Part shown: piece after piece, positions 44,998 through 54,860 of the stretch
How positions within the stretch are numbered: the first letter of the stretch is position 1
Layout of the letters: each line of letters opens with the position of its first letter
Source of the DNA: Enterococcus durans NBRC 100479 = LMG 10746
GTDB lineage: Bacteria; Bacillota; Bacilli; Lactobacillales; Enterococcaceae
Length of the DNA stretch: 57,196 bases
NCBI RefSeq assembly: GCF_001544215.1
Contig: NZ_BCQB01000016.1
Span: 1 to 57,196, forward strand
Direction of reading: 5' to 3'
Program-made: the position numbers and the translations under genes
Notes under the pieces: generated by a model
The model's database searches: none
The model's input: the letters and a program-made list of their open reading frames with translations, nothing else
Told to the model about the DNA's origin: nothing

Positions 44998-45918
44998 TCA
45001 CATCTGGTGTCTGATTTGTTTCCGTAACATTTCTTCACAAAAAGCATGACTTTGGTAGATGTTTTCTTGCCGTAACCCTTCGCTTCTTATTGCACCTGTT
45101 TTTATTTGTGCAAAAAATGACTGGACCATGGGCTCAAACCCACGTTTGACCAACGTATTTTCCCAATCACCAAATTTTTCTAGTTCCACGCCATTCGCTG
45201 TCTGGATGACCATCTCTGTTAAATCATTGACTTCATACGTACCACTAGGACTAGTCACTTGGTAGCGTTCCGTATTTGCACCACTAACTAGATCCATGAC
45301 CAAAATAGCTGTTTGGTTTGCTGTTTCTAACTGTAAAATCGCATGATCCAAAAATTCTTGTGTTTCTTTGATCTGGCACTTCATTTGCACGACGGGTTCA
45401 TCCAACAAATAAACAGCAGTATCAACTAAGTGCAAAAATAAATCATAAATGACATATTCTGTTGTCTCTTGAGCGGCTATGCGATTTTTCTGTAATTGGA
45501 TGATCCTTTTATCAGGGATTGCTTTCAGTTTTTCTACCATCGGTGCGAAACGGCGGTTGAAGCCCACCATCAAAATCACTTTGTTTTTTTCTGCTAACTT
45601 TTGTAATTCCTGCACTTCTTCCAAATTGACACTCAAAGGTTTGTCGATGTAGACATGGATTTTGTTTTCAAGACATTTTTTTGCCAGTTCATAATGGACA
45701 CTTGTCGCTGCATGGATCATGCAAGCTTCAATATTATGCTCAATCAATTCATCGATCGTGTCATAAAGATGTTCAAATCCATATCGATCATGGATTCTTT
45801 TTTTGGTTTCTTTATTTCTAGTAGCAAAATAAAAATCGATTTCACCCTGATTTTTTGCATAAGTTGGTAGATATGCTTTCTCTGCGATATTTCCTACACC
45901 GACTACTCCAATATTCAT
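44998..45918 (-). CDS. Gfo/Idh/MocA family oxidoreductase
   Basis: 306 aa. N-terminal Rossmann fold with GVVGVGNIAEKAYLP; DKPLSVN supplies the catalytic lysine of the family. The C-terminal alpha/beta domain is present. Substrate unknown (sugar or cyclitol derivatives are typical). 71 nt upstream of murB. Confidence 0.85.
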   Translation of the reverse strand: MNIGVVGVGNIAEKAYLPTYAKNQGEIDFYFATRNKETKKRIHDRYGFEHLYDTIDELIEHNIEACMIHAATSVHYELAKKCLENKIHVYIDKPLSVNLEEVQELQKLAEKNKVILMVGFNRRFAPMVEKLKAIPDKRIIQLQKNRIAAQETTEYVIYDLFLHLVDTAVYLLDEPVVQMKCQIKETQEFLDHAILQLETANQTAILVMDLVSGANTERYQVTSPSGTYEVNDLTEMVIQTANGVELEKFGDWENTLVKRGFEPMVQSFFAQIKTGAIRSEGLRQENIYQSHAFCEEMLRKQIRHQM

Positions 45919-46022
45919 TTTCTTTTCCTCCAGCCAAAATTTAGTTACTCTTATCTTACACTATTTTTAAAGAAAATGAGGTACAATAGAGCCACAAGAT
46001 AAAAGTAAAGGAGCGTATTGAT

Positions 46023-46775
46023 TTGAAATTTATCTCATGGAATGTTAATGGACTTCGAGCTATCGTCAATAAAAATTTTCTTGAAGTCTTTAATGAATTA
46101 GATGCAGATTTTTTCTGCTTGCAAGAAACAAAATTGCAAGCTGGACAAATTGAATTAGATCTACCAGGTTATCATCAATACTGGAACTATGCTGAAAAAA
46201 AGGGATACTCTGGTACTGCAATTTTTGCCAAAGAACCTGCTTTGAATGTTTCATATGGTATGGGTATCGATGTTCACGATCAAGAAGGCCGGTTGATCAC
46301 TTTAGAATATCCTGAATTTTTCTTGGTTACTTGCTACACGCCTAATTCTCAAAGTGAATTGAAACGTTTAGACTATCGTCTAGAATGGGAAAAAGCATTT
46401 TATCTTTATTTAGAAGAATTGAAAAAACAAAAACCTGTAATCATCTGCGGGGATCTGAATGTTGCCCATAAGAATATTGATTTGAAAAATTGGAAAACCA
46501 ATCAAAAAAATGCTGGATTCACGATGGAAGAACGTGAAGCATTCTCTCATCTATTAGCGAATGGATTCGTTGATACCTTCCGACACTTCTATCCTGATCA
46601 GGAAGGCGTTTATTCATGGTGGAGTTATCGCTTCAATGCCAGAAAAAATAATGCCGGGTGGCGCATCGATTACTTTTTGACAAGTGATGATCTCACACCA
46701 CGTTTAGCAGATGCAAAAATCCACACAACGATCATGGGGAGCGACCATTGCCCAGTTGAATTAGATTTAACTTGA
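46023..46775 (+). CDS. exoA: Exodeoxyribonuclease III / AP endonuclease
   Basis: Base-excision repair nuclease, 250 aa, Mg-dependent. Motifs: NVNGLRA, LQETKLQ, GDLNVAHK, RIDYFLTSD and GSDHCPVEL supply the metal and catalytic residues. The TTG start at 46023 has AAAGGAG 9 nt upstream. Confidence 0.94.
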   Translation: MKFISWNVNGLRAIVNKNFLEVFNELDADFFCLQETKLQAGQIELDLPGYHQYWNYAEKKGYSGTAIFAKEPALNVSYGMGIDVHDQEGRLITLEYPEFFLVTCYTPNSQSELKRLDYRLEWEKAFYLYLEELKKQKPVIICGDLNVAHKNIDLKNWKTNQKNAGFTMEEREAFSHLLANGFVDTFRHFYPDQEGVYSWWSYRFNARKNNAGWRIDYFLTSDDLTPRLADAKIHTTIMGSDHCPVELDLT

Positions 46776-46792
46776 GCCCTTGTTAAAATAAG

Positions 46793-46850
46793 TTCTCTCA
46801 AAAAACAGCAAAATGCTAGTCTCTCTAGCGAACTGTTTTCTGGGAGAATT
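46793..46850 (+). terminator. Terminator-like hairpin after exoA
   Basis: TTCTCTCAAAAAACAG pairs with CTGTTTTCTGGGAGAA, with an inner GCTAG/CTAGC stem. Eighteen nt after the exoA stop. Confidence 0.65.
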
Positions 46851-46986
46851 TAGTCTACTGATCTTTCATCTTTGTACTTAGGAAAAGACCGTTTTTTATC
46901 TTATTTTCGATCATTCCTACATACTTTCAACTAACCATTTCATTTATTGATTATATATGTTAGTCTTGCTATTTTAAGGAGGTTTT

Positions 46987-47526
46987 ATGAATATGAATTT
47001 TGTCGCAATGGACTTTGAAACAGCGAATCATCAAGCTCACAGTGCTTGTTCTTTAGCCTTAGTGATGGTTCAAAACAGTCAGATCGTCGATGAGTATTAT
47101 ACGTTGATCCAACCAGAAACACCATTCTTCTGGCGAAACGTCCAGATCCATGGTATCCACCAGGAAGATGTCAGAAATGCGCCCAAGTTTCCTGATGTCT
47201 GGCAAGGAATCCAAAAATATTTCCAACAGAACCGTTTAGTCGTGGCGCATAATGCCGCTTTTGATACAAAAATTTTAGCTGGTTGTTTAGATTACTATGG
47301 ATTAGCACAACCTAATTATTTATCGTTATGTACAGTAAAAACCAGCCGTCGCTTATTCCCAGAAATGCCCAATCATCGATTGAATACAGTGTGTGAGAAT
47401 TTAAACATTACTCTAAACAACCACCACGATGCGCTAGAAGACAGCCGTGCCTGTGCAGAAATCTTACTCTACCAAGAAAAACACTTTGGAACAGACCCAT
47501 TGAAGAAATTGGTTACTTTGAAATAA
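46987..47526 (+). CDS. DnaQ-type 3'-5' exonuclease
   Basis: 179 aa, DEDDh exonuclease fold: MDFETAN, HNAAFDTKIL and HDALEDSRACAE. Like the epsilon proofreading domain but without polymerase-binding regions, so an accessory repair or RNA-processing exonuclease. AAGGAGG lies 4 nt before this ATG and 10 nt before a second ATG at 46993; either is possible. Confidence 0.87.
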   Translation: MNMNFVAMDFETANHQAHSACSLALVMVQNSQIVDEYYTLIQPETPFFWRNVQIHGIHQEDVRNAPKFPDVWQGIQKYFQQNRLVVAHNAAFDTKILAGCLDYYGLAQPNYLSLCTVKTSRRLFPEMPNHRLNTVCENLNITLNNHHDALEDSRACAEILLYQEKHFGTDPLKKLVTLK

Positions 47527-47895
47527 GGTTGTGAAAGAAGCGTCCAGCTCCGAGCAAATAAGAACTAGATTTCTAAAATAGCTTCTCATATTTTGGAAAT
47601 CTAGCGCTTATTGCTGAGGAGTTGCTTCTTGAACACCGTGAATAAGGTTGTGAAAAGAGCGCTTTGACCTGAGCAATAAGAAGGAAAATCTCGAAACAGC
47701 TTTCCATGTTTTGAGATTTTTTGACTTATTGCCGAAGGTCAGCTCTTTGAACACCGTGAATAAGGTTGTGAAAAGAACGCTTTGACCTGAGCAATAAGGA
47801 AGAAAATCTCGAAACAGCTTTCCATGTTTTGAGATTTTTTGACTTATTGCCGAAGGTCAGCTCTTTGAACACTGAGAGTAAGGTTGTGAAAAGGC
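47522..47895. repeat. Tandem intergenic repeat family B, about 118-bp units
   Basis: Units start at 47522, 47641 and 47759, with a partial fourth at 47877. Each begins AATAAGGTTGTGAAA and ends GAACACCGTG; inside, GACCTGAGCAATAAG pairs with CTTATTGCCGAAGGTC. Units 2 and 3 are nearly identical, unit 1 more divergent. The stop codon of the exonuclease gene is the TAA in unit 1. Together with the hairpin CTGGGCTGCATC.../...TATCCCAG up to 47952 this fills the gap. Confidence 0.85.
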
Positions 47896-47952
47896 TGGGC
47901 TGCATCAAGCCTAAAATTCGCTTGGCTTTTCAATAGCCCTATCTATCCCAGA

Positions 47953-48474
47953 CTAAATCAGTAAGCTCATTCGATAAACATCGAGAAATTCTCCGTTATC
48001 TTTCCTTGCTCCTCTTTTCATTGTAGCTTCGATTTGAAAGCCTAATTTCTTATAAAGATGGACTGCCCGCTCATTTCGTGTCTGGACATCTAATTCTAGT
48101 CTGAAAAGGACACCATTTTCTTTCGCCCAAAATAAAACTTCCTCAAGCATCATCGTTCCTAGTCCCATTCCCCAATACTCCTTCAAAATACTTATCCCTA
48201 TTTCACCGACATGGGAAATCCGATATTGTTCCGCTGCTCTAACAGAAATCGTTCCAACGATTGTTTCATCTAGAATGGCTACAAGCAGTAGATTATTTAT
48301 ACTGTCTCTGAGGTAGTCGATTTCAATAGCTAAGGCTGCTGGTGTTAGACTTGACCCTTTTTCATCCATGACTAGAAAATCTGTTTCTTGCCCCACCTTT
48401 TGCATCAATGCCAACACATTTTGCGCATCTTCTGGAACTGCTTCTCGGATGATCAATGCGATTTCTTCAGTCAT
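47953..48474 (-). CDS. GNAT-family N-acetyltransferase
   Basis: 173 aa, GNAT fold with GEIGISILKEYWGMGLGTMML and NERAVHLYKKLGFQIEATMKRG. Substrate unknown. Its start overlaps the tsaE stop by 8 nt, so it is co-translated; similar tsaE-acetyltransferase pairs occur in other Firmicutes. Confidence 0.85.
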   Translation of the reverse strand: MTEEIALIIREAVPEDAQNVLALMQKVGQETDFLVMDEKGSSLTPAALAIEIDYLRDSINNLLLVAILDETIVGTISVRAAEQYRISHVGEIGISILKEYWGMGLGTMMLEEVLFWAKENGVLFRLELDVQTRNERAVHLYKKLGFQIEATMKRGARKDNGEFLDVYRMSLLI

Positions 48475-48940
48475 TCATTTTCCCCCACTGCTCCATGATC
48501 CGCTCTTTAAAATCTGATCCCTGCTTACCGTATGCGTGCAATTTCACATAGCGTTTTTCTAAATCTGTATCACTTTTTTCTAAAACCAGTTCCAAGTAAT
48601 CTTCAGGCAAAGCTTCCTCTAATAGATTGCCCCACTCGACTACGGATAAACCTTCCCCTTCAAAATACTCATCTAAGCCAAGATCAGCACCACTAGCTGC
48701 TACACGATAAATATCCATATGGTACAAAGGAAGTCTTCCCTGATTGTATTCACGAATGATCGTATACGTTGGACTTTTGATCATTTGGTCAATTCCTAGA
48801 CCTTGCGCAATTCCTTTTGTCAAAGTCGTTTTACCTGCGCCTAAATCTCCAGTTAATACTAAATTATCCCCGGCCATCGCAACTTTCCCGATCACTCCAG
48901 CAAATTTTTCTGTCTGTTCTAATCCATTCAATTCAATCAT
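48467..48940 (-). CDS. tsaE: tRNA threonylcarbamoyladenosine biosynthesis ATPase
   Basis: 157-aa P-loop protein (LTGDLGAGKTTLTKGIA) that works with TsaB/TsaD to make t6A37 in tRNAs reading ANN codons. KSPTYTIIREY and the DIYR motif complete the family pattern. pta lies upstream on the same strand but with its own terminator. Confidence 0.92.
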   Translation of the reverse strand: MIELNGLEQTEKFAGVIGKVAMAGDNLVLTGDLGAGKTTLTKGIAQGLGIDQMIKSPTYTIIREYNQGRLPLYHMDIYRVAASGADLGLDEYFEGEGLSVVEWGNLLEEALPEDYLELVLEKSDTDLEKRYVKLHAYGKQGSDFKERIMEQWGKMND

Positions 48941-49006
48941 TTCCTAAATTACTCCCTTAGTCTGCTTTTTTGTCAGTATATCGTGTACAGCAAAATTTTT
49001 AAAGTA

Positions 49007-49039
49007 AAAAAAGAGGTTGGAACATTCGTCCCAACTCTC
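49007..49039 (-). terminator. pta terminator made of a short family A hairpin
   Basis: Minus strand AGAGTTGGGAC, loop GAAT, GTTCCAACCTCTTTTTTT. The GGTTGG...CCCAACTC ends match the ends of the family A repeat. Confidence 0.75.
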
Positions 49040-49155
49040 TACTATCCAATAACCAATATCTCAACTAACAATAAACCTTTTCTTAACTAGCTATTCATAA
49101 ATGTTTCACTTATCATTTTACCTATTTTAATAGATGAATAAACGAACTATCACTC

Positions 49156-50136
49156 TTAGTCAAGCAATGTTTGAGCTGCAGTGATGATTGCTAGTTTGTA
49201 TACATCTTCTTCATTGGCTCCACGAGACAAATCAGAAACTGGTTTGTTCAGACCTTGTAAAATAGGTCCGATTGCTTCAAAATTACCAAAACGTTGAGCA
49301 ATTTTGTAGCCAATATTCCCAGATTGCAACTCAGGGAATACAAAGACAGTTGCTTGTCCAGCTACTTCTGAATTAGGCGCTTTCAGTTGAGCTACACCAG
49401 GCACATAAGAAGCATCGAATTGAAGCTCACCATCAATCGTATATTGTGGTGCTAATTTTTTCGCAATTTTTGTTGCTTCCACTACTTTATCTACTTCTGG
49501 GGCTTTTGCAGAACCCTTCGTTGAAAAACTCATAAGCGCAACTTTTGGATCGATATCGAATAATTCTGCTGTTTTAGCAGATTCTACTGCGATTTCTGCT
49601 AATTCTTGCGCATTCGGGTTTACATTGATTGCACAATCAGAGAAAACATATTTCTCTTGGTCGCGCCCACGTACCATGATCATTGCGCCACTTGTACGGC
49701 TTACTCCAGGTTTTGTCTTGATGATCTGTAAAGCTGGGCGAACTGTATCACCTGTTGAATGGATCGCACCGGATACCATGCCATCAGCAACGCCCATATA
49801 AGTCAGCATCGTTCCAAAGTAGTTGACATCTTTCAAGATGCTCTCTGCTTGTTCTTTGGATGCCTTTCCATTTCTACGTTCAACAAAAGCTGCAACCATT
49901 TCATCCCACTTTTCGTAATTATTCGGATCAATGATCGTAAAACTAGATGTCTTGATACCACGTGCATGGGCTGCATCTTTAATTTCTTCTTCACTACCAA
50001 TCAAAATAGGTTCAACCAATTCTTCTGCTTTCAGACGAGCAGCTGCTCCTAAAATTCTTGCATCTGTTGCTTCAGGGAAAACGATTTTAATACTCCGACG
50101 TACGATTTTGAATCTCAAACTATCAAACAATTCCAC
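49156..50136 (-). CDS. pta: Phosphate acetyltransferase
   Basis: Converts acetyl-CoA to acetyl phosphate for ATP production in fermentation. 326 aa, the short single-domain form. VADGMVSGAIHSTGDTVRPA and the substrate loop MSFSTKGSAKAPEVDKV are conserved. GTG start with GGAGG 7 nt upstream. A cre-like sequence lies at 50273-50286, about 140 nt ahead. Confidence 0.95.
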   Translation of the reverse strand: MELFDSLRFKIVRRSIKIVFPEATDARILGAAARLKAEELVEPILIGSEEEIKDAAHARGIKTSSFTIIDPNNYEKWDEMVAAFVERRNGKASKEQAESILKDVNYFGTMLTYMGVADGMVSGAIHSTGDTVRPALQIIKTKPGVSRTSGAMIMVRGRDQEKYVFSDCAINVNPNAQELAEIAVESAKTAELFDIDPKVALMSFSTKGSAKAPEVDKVVEATKIAKKLAPQYTIDGELQFDASYVPGVAQLKAPNSEVAGQATVFVFPELQSGNIGYKIAQRFGNFEAIGPILQGLNKPVSDLSRGANEEDVYKLAIITAAQTLLD

Positions 50137-50272
50137 AAGATGACCTCCAGATATTTTTTATGTATTCATCATACACTATTCAGAAAAAAAAGAACAGTTT
50201 ATTTTATCTGTATCAGTCAAAAACACAATAAAAATGAAGAATTTCACATAACATAAAAACTGGGCTATAACA

Positions 50273-50286
50273 GGAAAGCGCTGTTT
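50273..50286 (-). promoter_or_regulatory. Possible cre site upstream of pta
   Basis: GGAAAGCGCTGTTT on the plus strand shares the AAAGCGCT core of cre sites. Position upstream of the promoter region would fit CcpA activation, known for pta in Bacillus. Weak because the outer half-sites deviate. Confidence 0.35.
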
Positions 50287-50288
50287 TA

Positions 50289-50969
50289 TTACACTGTTTC
50301 AGGTAGTTGCCAATCGATCGGTTGTTCCCCAAGTGCCAACAAAGCATCATTTGTTTTTGAGAAAGGTTTTGAACCTAAAAACCCACGATGTGCGGATAAG
50401 GGGCTTGGATGGGAAGAAGTAAGAATGATATGTTTACTTTTATCGATCATCTTCATTTTTTCCTGAGCAGGTTTACCCCATAAAATAAATACGACTGGTT
50501 GTTCTCGTTCATTTAACTTCTCAATGATCGTATCCGTTAGTCTCTCCCACCCTTGTCCTCTATGAGAATAGGCTCGCCCTTCTCTAACGGTTAAAACTGT
50601 ATTCAACAATAAGACACCTTGTTTGGCCCATGAAACTAAATTTCCATGATTTACAGGTTTGATACCTAGATCACTCTGTAGCTCTTTATAGATATTATTT
50701 AATGATGGTGGGATTTTCACACCTGGCTGTACCGAAAAAGACAAACCATGTGCTTGGTTGGCCCCATGATACGGATCTTGTCCTAAAATAACTACCTTTA
50801 CCTTTTCATAAGGAGTCAATTCCAGTGCTTCAAAGATATGATACATATCTGGATGGATTTTTTGTGTCCTATATTCCTTTTTTAGAAAGTCTCTTAAAGA
50901 GTGATAATACGGCTTTTCAAATTCATCTGCCAGAACATCTTGCCAACTATTATGAATGATTTCTTTCAA
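50289..50969 (-). CDS. ung: Uracil-DNA glycosylase
   Basis: Removes uracil from DNA. 226 aa. Water-activating loop LGQDPYHG and the C-terminal HPSPLSAH motif are intact. Ahead of pta on the same strand but separated by 152 nt. Confidence 0.95.
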   Translation of the reverse strand: MKEIIHNSWQDVLADEFEKPYYHSLRDFLKKEYRTQKIHPDMYHIFEALELTPYEKVKVVILGQDPYHGANQAHGLSFSVQPGVKIPPSLNNIYKELQSDLGIKPVNHGNLVSWAKQGVLLLNTVLTVREGRAYSHRGQGWERLTDTIIEKLNEREQPVVFILWGKPAQEKMKMIDKSKHIILTSSHPSPLSAHRGFLGSKPFSKTNDALLALGEQPIDWQLPETV

Positions 50970-51094
50970 AATACTTCACCTCCAACACTCAGGATAACCC
51001 ACAAATTCTTTCTTAACAAGTGGTAATCTTCGCCCTCAGTTGCCCCCTAATATGGTAAACTAAGTACAAGAAGCAGAAAGGAAAGATTCGACTT

Positions 51095-51964
51095 ATGATC
51101 AAATTAATTGCATCAGATATGGATGGTACATTATTAGACGCGCATATGAGTATTTCAGAGGAAAACGCTGAAGCAATCCGCTTTGCAAACGAAGCAGGTA
51201 TCGAATTTATGGTTGCAACGGGTCGCAACTTCCAAGAAGCTCGTGCTGCCTTAGATGAAGCGGGTATTGATTGTGCCATGATCACACTGAATGGCGCACA
51301 AGTATTTGATAAGGACGGACACTCATTGTTTACTGTTCCAATACCAACCCTACAAGCAACTACTGTTTTGGATATTTTAGATGCAAACGGTATCTACTAT
51401 GAAGTCTCGACCAACCAAGGACTTTATTCGGAAAACCAGGCAAAAAGAATTGAAAGCTTTGCTTCAATGGTGGCGTCTCATCTCCCCCATTTAACGTATA
51501 AAATGGCCATTGCGATGGCTTCGGCTAATCTTGAATTATTGCATATCAATTATGTAGACAGTATCCGCGACTTACTTGCAGATGAAAAATTAGAAGTATT
51601 GAAAATCATCTGTTTCCATACAGAAGGCCCACAAGTTTTAGGACCTGTTGGTAAAGAAATCAGCCAGCTTGGTGATCTTGCGGTGACCTCCTCTGGTCAA
51701 AACAATATTGAAGTCAATCATAAAAATGCCCAAAAAGGGATCGCGGTGGCACATGTCGCACATGAAAGAGGAATACCATTAGAAGACGTGATGACGATCG
51801 GCGATAATTTCAACGATGTCAGTATGCTGCAAACTGCTGGTGTTAGTTTTGCAATGGGAAATGCTGAGATCGAAGTGAAAGAATATGCCAAATATATCAC
51901 AGACACGAACCTTGAAGCAGGAGTCGGCAAAGCGATTTTAAGAGCTATATCAGAAAACCTATAA
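51095..51964 (+). CDS. Cof-type HAD-IIB hydrolase
   Basis: Cytoplasmic phosphatase, 289 aa. Nucleophile motif SDMDGTLLDAH at residues 6-16 and Mg motif TIGDNFNDVSML near residue 235, with a C2b cap between. Substrates of this family are often sugar phosphates or FMN; not defined here. The LURP-one gene follows after 23 nt. Confidence 0.87.
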   Translation: MIKLIASDMDGTLLDAHMSISEENAEAIRFANEAGIEFMVATGRNFQEARAALDEAGIDCAMITLNGAQVFDKDGHSLFTVPIPTLQATTVLDILDANGIYYEVSTNQGLYSENQAKRIESFASMVASHLPHLTYKMAIAMASANLELLHINYVDSIRDLLADEKLEVLKIICFHTEGPQVLGPVGKEISQLGDLAVTSSGQNNIEVNHKNAQKGIAVAHVAHERGIPLEDVMTIGDNFNDVSMLQTAGVSFAMGNAEIEVKEYAKYITDTNLEAGVGKAILRAISENL

Positions 51965-51987
51965 TTTCCGAGAAAAGAGGGATAAGG

Positions 51988-52500
51988 ATGTCAGAATTTT
52001 TCATTCAAGAAAAGCAGCTTAGCCGTGCCATGCGTACTGTAGTCAAAAATGAAGCAGGAAAATCGCTTTTTTTGATGGTCGGACGTTGGGGAACCAAAGG
52101 TGATGCTTTGTCTCTTTATGCAATGAACGGAAATCTTGTCGCTCATATCAAACAAATCAGTCTTACTTTTGGGAATCGGTTTGAAATCTATAAAGAGTTT
52201 GAAAAAGTTGGTACGATGCAAAAAATTTTTAATTGGCCGGGTGATTTTTATTACATTCGCCGCTTGCATTGGACTGTACAAGGAGATATTTACAACCATC
52301 AGTATGAAATCCATCATTTTAATCAGCGAATCATGAAAATGGATAAAGCAACACTTTTTACAGGCGATTATTATGTTCTTGATATTCCAATCGAAGAAGA
52401 TGCACCAATCTGTATCTGTATCGCTGCTGTATTAGATTACTGGCTCTATCGCAAGAATAATGGAAAAGATACGCCTCTTTCTTATCGTTTCGATTTTTGA
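51988..52500 (+). CDS. LURP-one-related (tubby-like) protein
   Basis: 170 aa, beta-rich. FLMVGRWGTKGDAL, FGNRFEIYKEF and LHWTVQGDIYNHQYEI match the LURP-one/YxjI-type barrel, whose role in bacteria is unknown. Appears co-transcribed with the HAD gene. Confidence 0.78.
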   Translation: MSEFFIQEKQLSRAMRTVVKNEAGKSLFLMVGRWGTKGDALSLYAMNGNLVAHIKQISLTFGNRFEIYKEFEKVGTMQKIFNWPGDFYYIRRLHWTVQGDIYNHQYEIHHFNQRIMKMDKATLFTGDYYVLDIPIEEDAPICICIAAVLDYWLYRKNNGKDTPLSYRFDF

Positions 52501-52691
52501 ACGAAATTATGTAAAAATCATTAGACAACGATCAGTTAAAGGTCCTATCTTTTTTCTGATTTCTTCTCTATTTCACAGAAGACAATGGTTAAGAATAGAC
52601 CTAGTACCGAAATAACCTGCTACCTACCCTTATAGTTACACCAAAATCCTTGTGTTAAACTGTCTATAACTATTTATTTCTGGAGGAACCT

Positions 52692-53705
52692 ATGAAAGCA
52701 ACGATAAAAGATGTCGCTACTTTGGCTGGAGTATCCAAAAGTACAGTTTCTCAATTTTTAAATGGTCGTTTTTCATATATGAGTGAAACGACTCGTAAAA
52801 AAATCGAAGAAGCTATTGCGGAACTCAATTACCGTCCAAATCAAATTGCCAAAAGTTTGAAACAAAAAAATACAAAGATCGTTGCATTGATTTGTGCAAC
52901 TTTACATTCTCGTTTTTCTCTTAATTTGATTGGATCGATTGAAGAGTTTTTTCAAAAAGAAGGGTATTCTGTCATCATTGCAAGTAGCGAAGATGATTCC
53001 CAAAAAGAAAAAAGCCTAGTAGAATCATTCTTAGCTCGGCAAGTAGATGGGATCTTAGTCTTTCCAACATCACAAAATAAAGAGTATTATCAAAAATTAG
53101 CTGAACAAAGAATTCCCTTAGTTTTTCTCGATCGGCAATTATCTGGGGTCGATGTCCCCAGTGTTCTATTAGATAATAAACTGGCGGGCGCCATGGCTAC
53201 TCAGCTGTTGATCGATCAAGGGCATGCCAAAATTGCACTGTTTACTTTTCCTGTGAAAGATCGAATCACTACTCGTATCGAACGGATTGAAGGCTATGAG
53301 GAAACTTTGGTCAAAAACAAACTGACTCGACCAGATGAATTTGTGGTTTGTTGCGAGTTAGAGGAATTAGCAGATAGACTCGATCAGCTATTCCAATATA
53401 CACCCAAGCCTACTGCGTTGATCATGGGTAATGATATGTTACTGGAAGAATCACTATTTTGGAGCAAACGTGAAAAGAAAAAAATTCCAGATGACTTTTC
53501 TCTTGTTGGAATCGATGATGTTTCCTTTGCACGTTTATTCGATCCTGAGATCACGACGTTGGCACAACCAATCGAAAAGATCGCATTGAAAGCAGCTTCT
53601 TTATTATGGGAGCAGATCCAAGGTATCTCCCAAGAAACAACCTCGGATAGCTATTTATATAAACCCACTTTGATCCAAAGAAGCTCTGTTAAGAAATTGA
53701 ACTAA
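52692..53705 (+). CDS. LacI-family transcriptional regulator
   Basis: 337 aa. Hinged helix-turn-helix at residues 2-50 (TIKDVATLAGVSKSTVSQFL), then a periplasmic-binding-type sugar domain with DRQLSGVDVPSV and GIDDVSFARLF. GGAGG six bases before the ATG. No sugar genes lie beside it, so the target is not evident. Confidence 0.88.
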   Translation: MKATIKDVATLAGVSKSTVSQFLNGRFSYMSETTRKKIEEAIAELNYRPNQIAKSLKQKNTKIVALICATLHSRFSLNLIGSIEEFFQKEGYSVIIASSEDDSQKEKSLVESFLARQVDGILVFPTSQNKEYYQKLAEQRIPLVFLDRQLSGVDVPSVLLDNKLAGAMATQLLIDQGHAKIALFTFPVKDRITTRIERIEGYEETLVKNKLTRPDEFVVCCELEELADRLDQLFQYTPKPTALIMGNDMLLEESLFWSKREKKKIPDDFSLVGIDDVSFARLFDPEITTLAQPIEKIALKAASLLWEQIQGISQETTSDSYLYKPTLIQRSSVKKLN

Positions 53706-53714
53706 TAACCGCAT

Positions 53715-53835
53715 GAGGTCAAAACAGAAGTATTTCATCCCGAGGAAAAAAGGATTCACAGAAATTGCTTTTCAAATTTTATGGATTCCAGCCTGTTTTC
53801 CACAGGAGTTGATCCTATCGTTTTTTTGTATATTT
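53715..53835. repeat. Intergenic repeat family A, truncated copy
   Basis: GTCAAAACAGAAG, GGATTCACAGAAATTGC and GCCTGTTTTCCACAGG follow the order of the family A element but the ends are altered. Followed by the terminator at 53836-53870. Confidence 0.55.
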
Positions 53836-53870
53836 AAAGCGTGGAAAGTATTTCTTCCACGCTTTTTTTT
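53836..53870 (+). terminator. Terminator after the LacI-type regulator
   Basis: AAAGCGTGGAA, loop, TTCCACGCTTTTTTTT. Strong. From 53871 to 54131 the sequence is AT-rich with nothing recognised. Confidence 0.85.
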
Positions 53871-54131
53871 GCGTATAGTTAAAAGTTAAGTGTTTCTTCT
53901 TTTCTTCATGAGCCATAAAAAAACTGCTAATATCTGAATTTTTTTTATTATTTTGCATGTTGATTGCTTCCTACAAGCAAACATTTCCTGTTATCCAAAA
54001 TTTTTGAAATGAAAAAGAAACAATTTTCATAAATTCTTTAACTATTAAAATATGGTGTCAATGGCTATAAAATAGGGATTTATAATAAATAAAATAAAAA
54101 ATTCAACAGCTGTTTTCAGTATATTTACATA

Positions 54132-54162
54132 AAAAAAGAGCGGAAACTGTCTTTTTCCGCTC
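54132..54162 (-). terminator. Terminator after the acetyltransferase
   Basis: Minus strand GAGCGGAAAAA...TTTCCGCTCTTTTTTT; ends the leftward acetyltransferase transcript. Confidence 0.8.
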
Positions 54163-54239
54163 AAAAACTTATTATATGATAATCGTTCCATTCTCAATTA
54201 GATGATTAAAAAATAACTATATAAATATAAAAAAACGCT

Positions 54240-54806
54240 TTAATCAAGAGTTTTCTGCATGTGATCATATAAATGTCCGCTAATTATTCGTTGACCGACT
54301 ACTTTAAACCCGTGACGCTCATATAATTTTTTTGCCTTGGGATTTTGTTCATCAACACTCAGACCAATCACTTTTCTTTTTTCTTTTTCTGCTAATTTTG
54401 GTAAAGCAGAAAGCAATTTAGAACCAATGCCATGTCCTCTAAACTTCTCAGAAACAGAGATTGAGTCTAAGTACCATTCATTGGGAAATGTTTCTTGATC
54501 GATAAAGAGTTGTTCTGTCTCTTCGATCCCATGTTTTTTGAGGATTTTTTCTAGCGGCTTGTCAATAAATGGTTCATCTGCATCTGTATACCCATAAGCA
54601 ACTCCAGCTACTTTCCCATCTAATTCTTCGACGATCCCTCTTGTATAACTATAACGATAGGTAGGATCAGTGATTGCTTCCTCTAGGATTTCGAGGGTCT
54701 TTGTTGTCCCATATTTTTGTAAAAATGGCAGTTCCATATCATTCAAAATAACTAAAATAAGTGGTGCGATTTCGTGCGCATCTTCTTTTTTTGCAAAACG
54801 TATCAT
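54240..54806 (-). CDS. GNAT-family N-acetyltransferase
   Basis: 188 aa. SVSEKFRGHGIGSKLLSALP (acetyl-CoA loop) and SVDEQNPKAKKLYERHGFKVV are typical. Substrate unknown. Single gene between terminators. Confidence 0.84.
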   Translation of the reverse strand: MIRFAKKEDAHEIAPLILVILNDMELPFLQKYGTTKTLEILEEAITDPTYRYSYTRGIVEELDGKVAGVAYGYTDADEPFIDKPLEKILKKHGIEETEQLFIDQETFPNEWYLDSISVSEKFRGHGIGSKLLSALPKLAEKEKRKVIGLSVDEQNPKAKKLYERHGFKVVGQRIISGHLYDHMQKTLD

Positions 54807-54860
54807 TTATTTCTCTCCTTTTTTTCATTTTATCATACTGAAAAATAAAGAGCAAAGTCG

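Noticed and set aside
47522-47895. CRISPR array
   Set aside because: Units are about 118 bp with internal hairpins and no unique spacers between short repeats; no cas gene is nearby.
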